64,000 nt of DNA from Lentisalinibacter salinarum (GTDB lineage: Bacteria > Pseudomonadota > Gammaproteobacteria > Steroidobacterales > Woeseiaceae). Below the pieces are notes generated by a model. The model ran no database searches and was not told the origin of the DNA. It saw only the letters and a program-made list of their open reading frames with translations. How positions within the stretch are numbered: position 1 is the stretch's first letter; each line of letters opens with the position of its first letter. The stretch is from NCBI RefSeq assembly GCF_040706555.1, contig NZ_JAPDRH010000004.1, positions 372,001 through 436,000 on the forward strand, given 5' to 3'. The translations under genes and the position numbers were made by a program. This document shows, piece after piece, positions 60,854 through 64,000 of this stretch.

Positions 60854-61593
60854 TGCAGGCACTCATCGCCGACGACGAGCCGCTGGCAAGGCGCGGTCTG
60901 CGTGCCCGGCTTGCGGCGCATTCCGACGTCCGGGTCGTGGCGGAGGCGGGAGATGGCGAGAGTGCAGCACGGGCGATCCGGCAGTTCGCACCGGACGTCG
61001 TCTTTCTGGATATCGAAATGCCGCAGCTGGCGGGTACCGAGCTGGCTCGTGCGATGCCACCGGCCTCACGGCCGGAGATTATCTTCGTGAGCGCCCATGC
61101 CGAGTTCGCCGTCGAGGCGTTCGAGATCCCTGCGCTCGACTATCTCCTCAAGCCGGTGACTGCGGAGCGTCTGCATCGAGCGATCTGTCGGCTGCGCGAT
61201 CGTCTTGGACAGACTGACGACGTATCGGCTGATACGCGGTGTCTGCCCATCCGCGACGGCGACGCGACGACGCTGCTGCCCATCGCGAGCATAGACTTCG
61301 TCTCCGCCGCCGGGGACTACATGGTCGTGCACGCGGACGGGGAGCGGCTGGTCCACCGCGCTACGATGACAGAGCTCGAGAACGACCTGCGACACGCAGG
61401 AATCCTGCGCATTCATCGCTCGACGCTGGTAGCGGCAGATCGCGTTCAACGAATCGAGTGCGGGCGAAACGGGGACGGCGACGTCGTGCTGAAAGACGGC
61501 AGGCGGCTACGATACAGTCGTTCATACCGTGCGCGGCTCAGCGAATTTCTCGGTCTGGTCACAGTGACCACCACGACGGATAGAGAAGCATAA
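60850..61593 (+). CDS. LytTR-domain response regulator
   Basis: A 247-residue LytR/AlgR regulator: receiver with acidic Asp8/Asp9, phosphoacceptor Asp54 in VVFLDIEMPQL and Lys in YLLKPVT; C-terminal LytTR DNA-binding domain (LLPIASIDFVSAAGDYMVVH; ILRIHRSTLVAADRVQRIEC; GRRLRYSRSYRARL). Its partner is the kinase with which it overlaps. It may control the divergent DUF5916/BNR operon. Confidence 0.92.
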   Translation: MMQALIADDEPLARRGLRARLAAHSDVRVVAEAGDGESAARAIRQFAPDVVFLDIEMPQLAGTELARAMPPASRPEIIFVSAHAEFAVEAFEIPALDYLLKPVTAERLHRAICRLRDRLGQTDDVSADTRCLPIRDGDATTLLPIASIDFVSAAGDYMVVHADGERLVHRATMTELENDLRHAGILRIHRSTLVAADRVQRIECGRNGDGDVVLKDGRRLRYSRSYRARLSEFLGLVTVTTTTDREA

Positions 61594-61882
61594 GAGAGGC
61601 CGCCTTCCTCCTGGCGCTCGTTTCCTCGCTCTCCGCGGCCGGGCAGGCCTGGCAGACCCGATTCGATGCCATGCAGGAACCATGCGAGAGGCACTCCGAC
61701 CTCCCTCAGGTCAACTCTAACGGGAAATCCTGGTGAACTCATGGACCAGATCTCGGGGATAAGGTCGAAAAAAGCCGTCGCGCCCGGCGGACCTCCCGGC
61801 GCGGGTGCGCCACCGCACAGAACTCCCTGTGTCAAAGGCGGAGGATGCTCTGGCATACCGCATTTTTCACAGGACACCAGCC

Positions 61883-62293
61883 ATGCACAAACAACATCCT
61901 TCCATCCGTGCGATCCGCGGATCGCCTTTCTTCATTGCACTTTCCGCTACCGGCCTGCTTTTGCTGGCAGGCTGTGCCACGGCACCCGTGCCTCCAACCC
62001 AGGCGCTGCAGGCGGCCGAGTCGGCGATTTCCAATGCCGAACAGGCCCGGGTCGCCGATTACGCGTCCTCTGAACTCACGACGGCGCGCACGAAGCTCGC
62101 GTCGGCCCACACCGCCGCGCGCGACGAGCGGATGATAGACGCCGAGTACCTGGCCATCGAGTCGCGCACGCATGCCGAAGTCGCCCTGGCCCGGGCCGAG
62201 GAGATGAAAGCCAAGGCCGTCAACGACGACATGCAGCAGAGCATTGACACTCTGAAGCAGGAAATGCAGCGCGCCACAGGAGAACGTCAATGA
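61883..62293 (+). CDS. DUF4398 lipoprotein
   Basis: A 136-residue lipoprotein: signal with lipobox LLLLAGCATA, then a helical DUF4398 domain (AAESAISNAEQARVADYASS; KLASAHTAARDERMIDAEYL) and a coiled tail. The ATG at 61883 has an AGGA sequence nearby. It overlaps the next OmpA-family gene by 4 bp (ATGA). Both share the same N-terminal domain type. Confidence 0.85.
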   Translation: MHKQHPSIRAIRGSPFFIALSATGLLLLAGCATAPVPPTQALQAAESAISNAEQARVADYASSELTTARTKLASAHTAARDERMIDAEYLAIESRTHAEVALARAEEMKAKAVNDDMQQSIDTLKQEMQRATGERQ

Positions 62294-63183
62294 ACGCCTC
62301 AGCCATGACATCAAGCCGAGCGGCGCTGGTCGCCGCGGGTTTCTTCCTTCTGTCTGCCTGTGCAACGACGCCGGAGGTGCCGGAAGCGCCGCTTGAGTCT
62401 CGCGTCAAGCTGACCGCACTCCAGTCCGATTCCCAACTCGCCACCCGTGCACCGGTGGAGATGAAGGCAGCAGAGGCTGCTGTCGCAGCAGCCGAAGCGC
62501 CTCGCCCGGATGGCAAGTACGCTACCCACTTGGCATTACTGGCCGACCAGAAGGTCGAGATTGCCCGCGCGCGCGCCCAGAGCCGCCAGTACGAGGACCA
62601 GCGTCAGGCCCTGAGCGAGAAGAGCGAGCGTGCCCGCCTCGAGGCCCGTACACAGGAAGCCGACCGCGCGCGCAGTGACGCACAGTCCGCTCGCGCCGAC
62701 GCCGAGTCGGCCAGGGCGGACGCATCCAGCGCACGCGACGAGGTTGCCGCCTCGCAGGCGGCGCGCCTGGAACTGCAGCGCCAGATCACGGAGCTCAATG
62801 CCCGTGAAACGGATCGCGGCCTGGTCGTCACCCTGGGCGATCTGCTTTTCGCCACAGGCAAGTCCGATCTGACGGGCGGCGCGGGGGCCAACCTTGACAA
62901 GTTGGCGGCCTTCCTCGGCGAGTACGATGATCGCACCGTTCTGATCGAAGGCCACACCGACAGCGTCGGTAGCGAAGAGTCGAACCAGTTCCTGTCGCAG
63001 CGTCGTGCGGAGTCGGTGAAAAGCTACCTGGTCGGCCGCGGGGTGCAGGCGAATCGCCTGAGCACGCTCGGGCTCGGTCAGGGCTCGCCGGTGTCCAGCA
63101 ACGATACCGCTACGGGCCGGCAGCAGAATCGTCGCGTAGAGGTGATAATCTCGAACTCGACGACGCTTTCCGGTACCAACTGA
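62290..63183 (+). CDS. OmpA-family lipoprotein with coiled-coil linker
   Basis: A 297-residue lipoprotein: lipobox LLSACATT, a helical DUF4398-like part, a long Ala/Arg-rich coiled coil (RLEARTQEADRARSDAQSAR through ARADASSARDEVAASQ) and the C-terminal OmpA peptidoglycan-binding domain (LLFATGKSDLTGGAGANLDK; VLIEGHTDSVGSEESNQFLS; NRRVEVIIS). It links the outer membrane to the cell wall. A terminator follows. Confidence 0.93.
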   Translation: MNASAMTSSRAALVAAGFFLLSACATTPEVPEAPLESRVKLTALQSDSQLATRAPVEMKAAEAAVAAAEAPRPDGKYATHLALLADQKVEIARARAQSRQYEDQRQALSEKSERARLEARTQEADRARSDAQSARADAESARADASSARDEVAASQAARLELQRQITELNARETDRGLVVTLGDLLFATGKSDLTGGAGANLDKLAAFLGEYDDRTVLIEGHTDSVGSEESNQFLSQRRAESVKSYLVGRGVQANRLSTLGLGQGSPVSSNDTATGRQQNRRVEVIISNSTTLSGTN

Positions 63184-63201
63184 TTCTTCTGGTCAAGTTC
63201 A

Positions 63202-63235
63202 GGCCCGCCAGGCGTGAGCCCGGCGGGCCGTTTTT
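63202..63235 (+). terminator. Rho-independent terminator after the OmpA-family gene
   Basis: Perfect 8-bp arms GGCCCGCC (63202-63209) and GGCGGGCC (63222-63229) with a 12-base loop, followed by G and five T residues. It lies 19 bp after the stop codon. Confidence 0.85.
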
Positions 63236-63266
63236 CACCAGCCACCACCGCAAACAGGCAGTAGTC

Positions 63267-63446
63267 ATGAACAAGCAGCAGGTCAAAGGCGAATTGCACA
63301 AGGCCAAAGGCAAGGTCAAGGAAGTGACCGGCCGTGCCACGGACAACCATAAAATGGAGCACGAGGGCGAGCGCGAGCAGGCCAAGGGATCCATTCAGAA
63401 GGCCTGGGGCAAGCTCAAGGACAAGGTAAGGAAGGCCGCAAAGTGA
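63267..63446 (+). CDS. CsbD family protein
   Basis: A 59-residue Lys/Glu-rich protein: NKQQVKGELHKAKGKVKEV (residues 2-20), then TGRATDNHKMEHEGEREQAK and GKLKDKVRKAAK at the end. It fits the small stress-induced CsbD family, whose function is unknown. It lies 31 bp after the terminator and is expected to have its own promoter. Confidence 0.9.
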   Translation: MNKQQVKGELHKAKGKVKEVTGRATDNHKMEHEGEREQAKGSIQKAWGKLKDKVRKAAK

Positions 63447-63684
63447 GCCCTGAGGTCCGCTCTAGTCGCGATCCGGTTGAGAAGGAGCGGCGCCTCCAAC
63501 TCCGCGAGCAGTATCTACTCTGACTCTGCCAGGCCCTCGGCCAACATCGCGCTCATCTTCAGGGGAAACTCCCCGCCCAGCACCATGAAGACCGCGATCA
63601 CCAGCAGCAGGTGTACAAAACCACCGATGGTCCCGATCCGAGGCCGGTTTTCGCAGTCCGGTATTCCTGCCCGCGGGTAAAGTC

Positions 63685-64000
63685 CTAACGACTGCCGACG
63701 GATTCGATCGAACCAGCAGTGGTATCCTGGCCGGGCGCATCTCCCGCGGCCGCGAGTTCGGCAAGGGTCTGCGCAAGGTTGTTGCGAGCCGTGTGAAATC
63801 CCGGTTCGAGCTCGAGCGCATGCCGGTAGGCGGCTGCGGCCGCCGCCAGGTCGCGTTGCAGGTAGCGTACGTTTCCCAGCGCCGTCCACGCCATGGGCTC
63901 TCTCGGCCAGCGTGCCACCGCCGCCGTGTAACCCTCCGCAGCGAGTTCGAGGTTGCCCGTGGACTCGAAGGGTGCCACCGCGCGCAACCAACCGAGCACA
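63685..64000 (-). CDS. 3' end of a TPR protein (possibly PA2778-type peptidase), cut by the window edge
   Basis: The last 104 or more residues of a protein whose start is outside the window. Two TPR units are visible: NLELAAEGYTAAVARWPREP with MAWTALGNVRYLQRDLAAAA, and AAYRHALELEPGFHTARNNL. The wording of these repeats resembles the C-terminal TPR tail of PA2778-family cysteine peptidases, but the catalytic part is not in view. Confidence 0.7.
   Translation of the reverse strand, partial: VLGWLRAVAPFESTGNLELAAEGYTAAVARWPREPMAWTALGNVRYLQRDLAAAAAAYRHALELEPGFHTARNNLAQTLAELAAAGDAPGQDTTAGSIESVGSR

Noticed and set aside
63515..63680. Minus-strand frame with a hydrophobic stretch (VHLLLVIAVFMVLGG) after the TPR gene
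   Set aside because: No plausible start codon with a ribosome-binding site; could be a tiny membrane protein but the evidence is too thin.
1..64000. CRISPR arrays, tRNA or rRNA genes, insertion sequences with transposase, prophage
   Set aside because: No regularly spaced repeats, cloverleaf-like sequences, rRNA segments or transposase/phage motifs were seen.

Overview
The window is GC-rich, densely coded bacterial DNA. Its content points to a respiring gammaproteobacterium: a Tat-exported, membrane-bound formate dehydrogenase (FDH) of the DUF3305/DUF3306 type, CopA/CopB copper resistance, a SCO protein, a TonB-dependent receptor, DUF5916, a LytS/LytTR pair and an OmpA-family lipoprotein. I cannot name a genus from sequence alone. 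I see no rRNA, tRNA, CRISPR array, transposase or phage gene. There is an assembly gap of 16 N followed by 19 C at 41288-41322, so linkage across that point is not certain.

Layout. 1-3.1 kb: a methyltransferase divergent from a LysR regulator, an internally deleted GNAT remnant and two small membrane proteins. 3.1-6.1 kb: a MoeB/ThiF-rhodanese protein, a Rieske-like Tat protein lacking one expected histidine, and an ankyrin protein. 6.1-17.7 kb: the formate dehydrogenase locus, read mostly leftward as DUF3305, DUF3306, a four-cluster ferredoxin-like protein, TorD-type chaperone, small Tat protein, catalytic subunit, FeS subunit, small lipoprotein and cytochrome b subunit. It is followed by an HTH/periplasmic-binding-domain regulator, a 77-aa protein and a sigma-54 activator. 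17.9-24.1 kb: a rightward molybdenum-cofactor operon (mobA, moeA, moaB, a BNR propeller, yqeC, moaD-like, moaA, a TsaA/TrmO-like protein) that would supply the cofactor of the dehydrogenase.

24.2-41.1 kb: small hypotheticals, 5-formyl-THF cyclo-ligase with a glycolipid-binding-like protein, a cytochrome c'-like protein, a deleted M23 peptidase copy, copA-copB-SHOCT, an odd alpha/beta hydrolase, a DsbA-fold isomerase, SCO, a TPR protein, an OmpR-type two-component system and a TonB receptor. 41.4-55 kb is the most accessory-looking part: aminotransferase, outer-membrane barrel, ParDE-type toxin-antitoxin, an MBL hydrolase/FAD oxidoreductase pair, the intact M23 peptidase, a GlxA-type AraC regulator divergent from an mddA-like operon, a SnoaL-like protein and an esterase. 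It also carries two copies of a 155-bp dispersed repeat. 55.2-64 kb: a leftward secreted/outer-membrane set (lipocalin-like, DUF5916, BNR) divergent from LytS/LytTR, then a DUF4398 lipoprotein, an OmpA lipoprotein, CsbD and the 3' end of a TPR protein.

The most promising unexplained signals are a 15-bp dyad (GCGWCA-N3-TGWCGC) repeated at control regions of the formate dehydrogenase and cofactor loci, the 155-bp MITE-like repeat pair, an in-frame 315-bp deletion between short direct repeats in a duplicated peptidase, and three enzyme-family members with altered active-site or metal-ligand residues.
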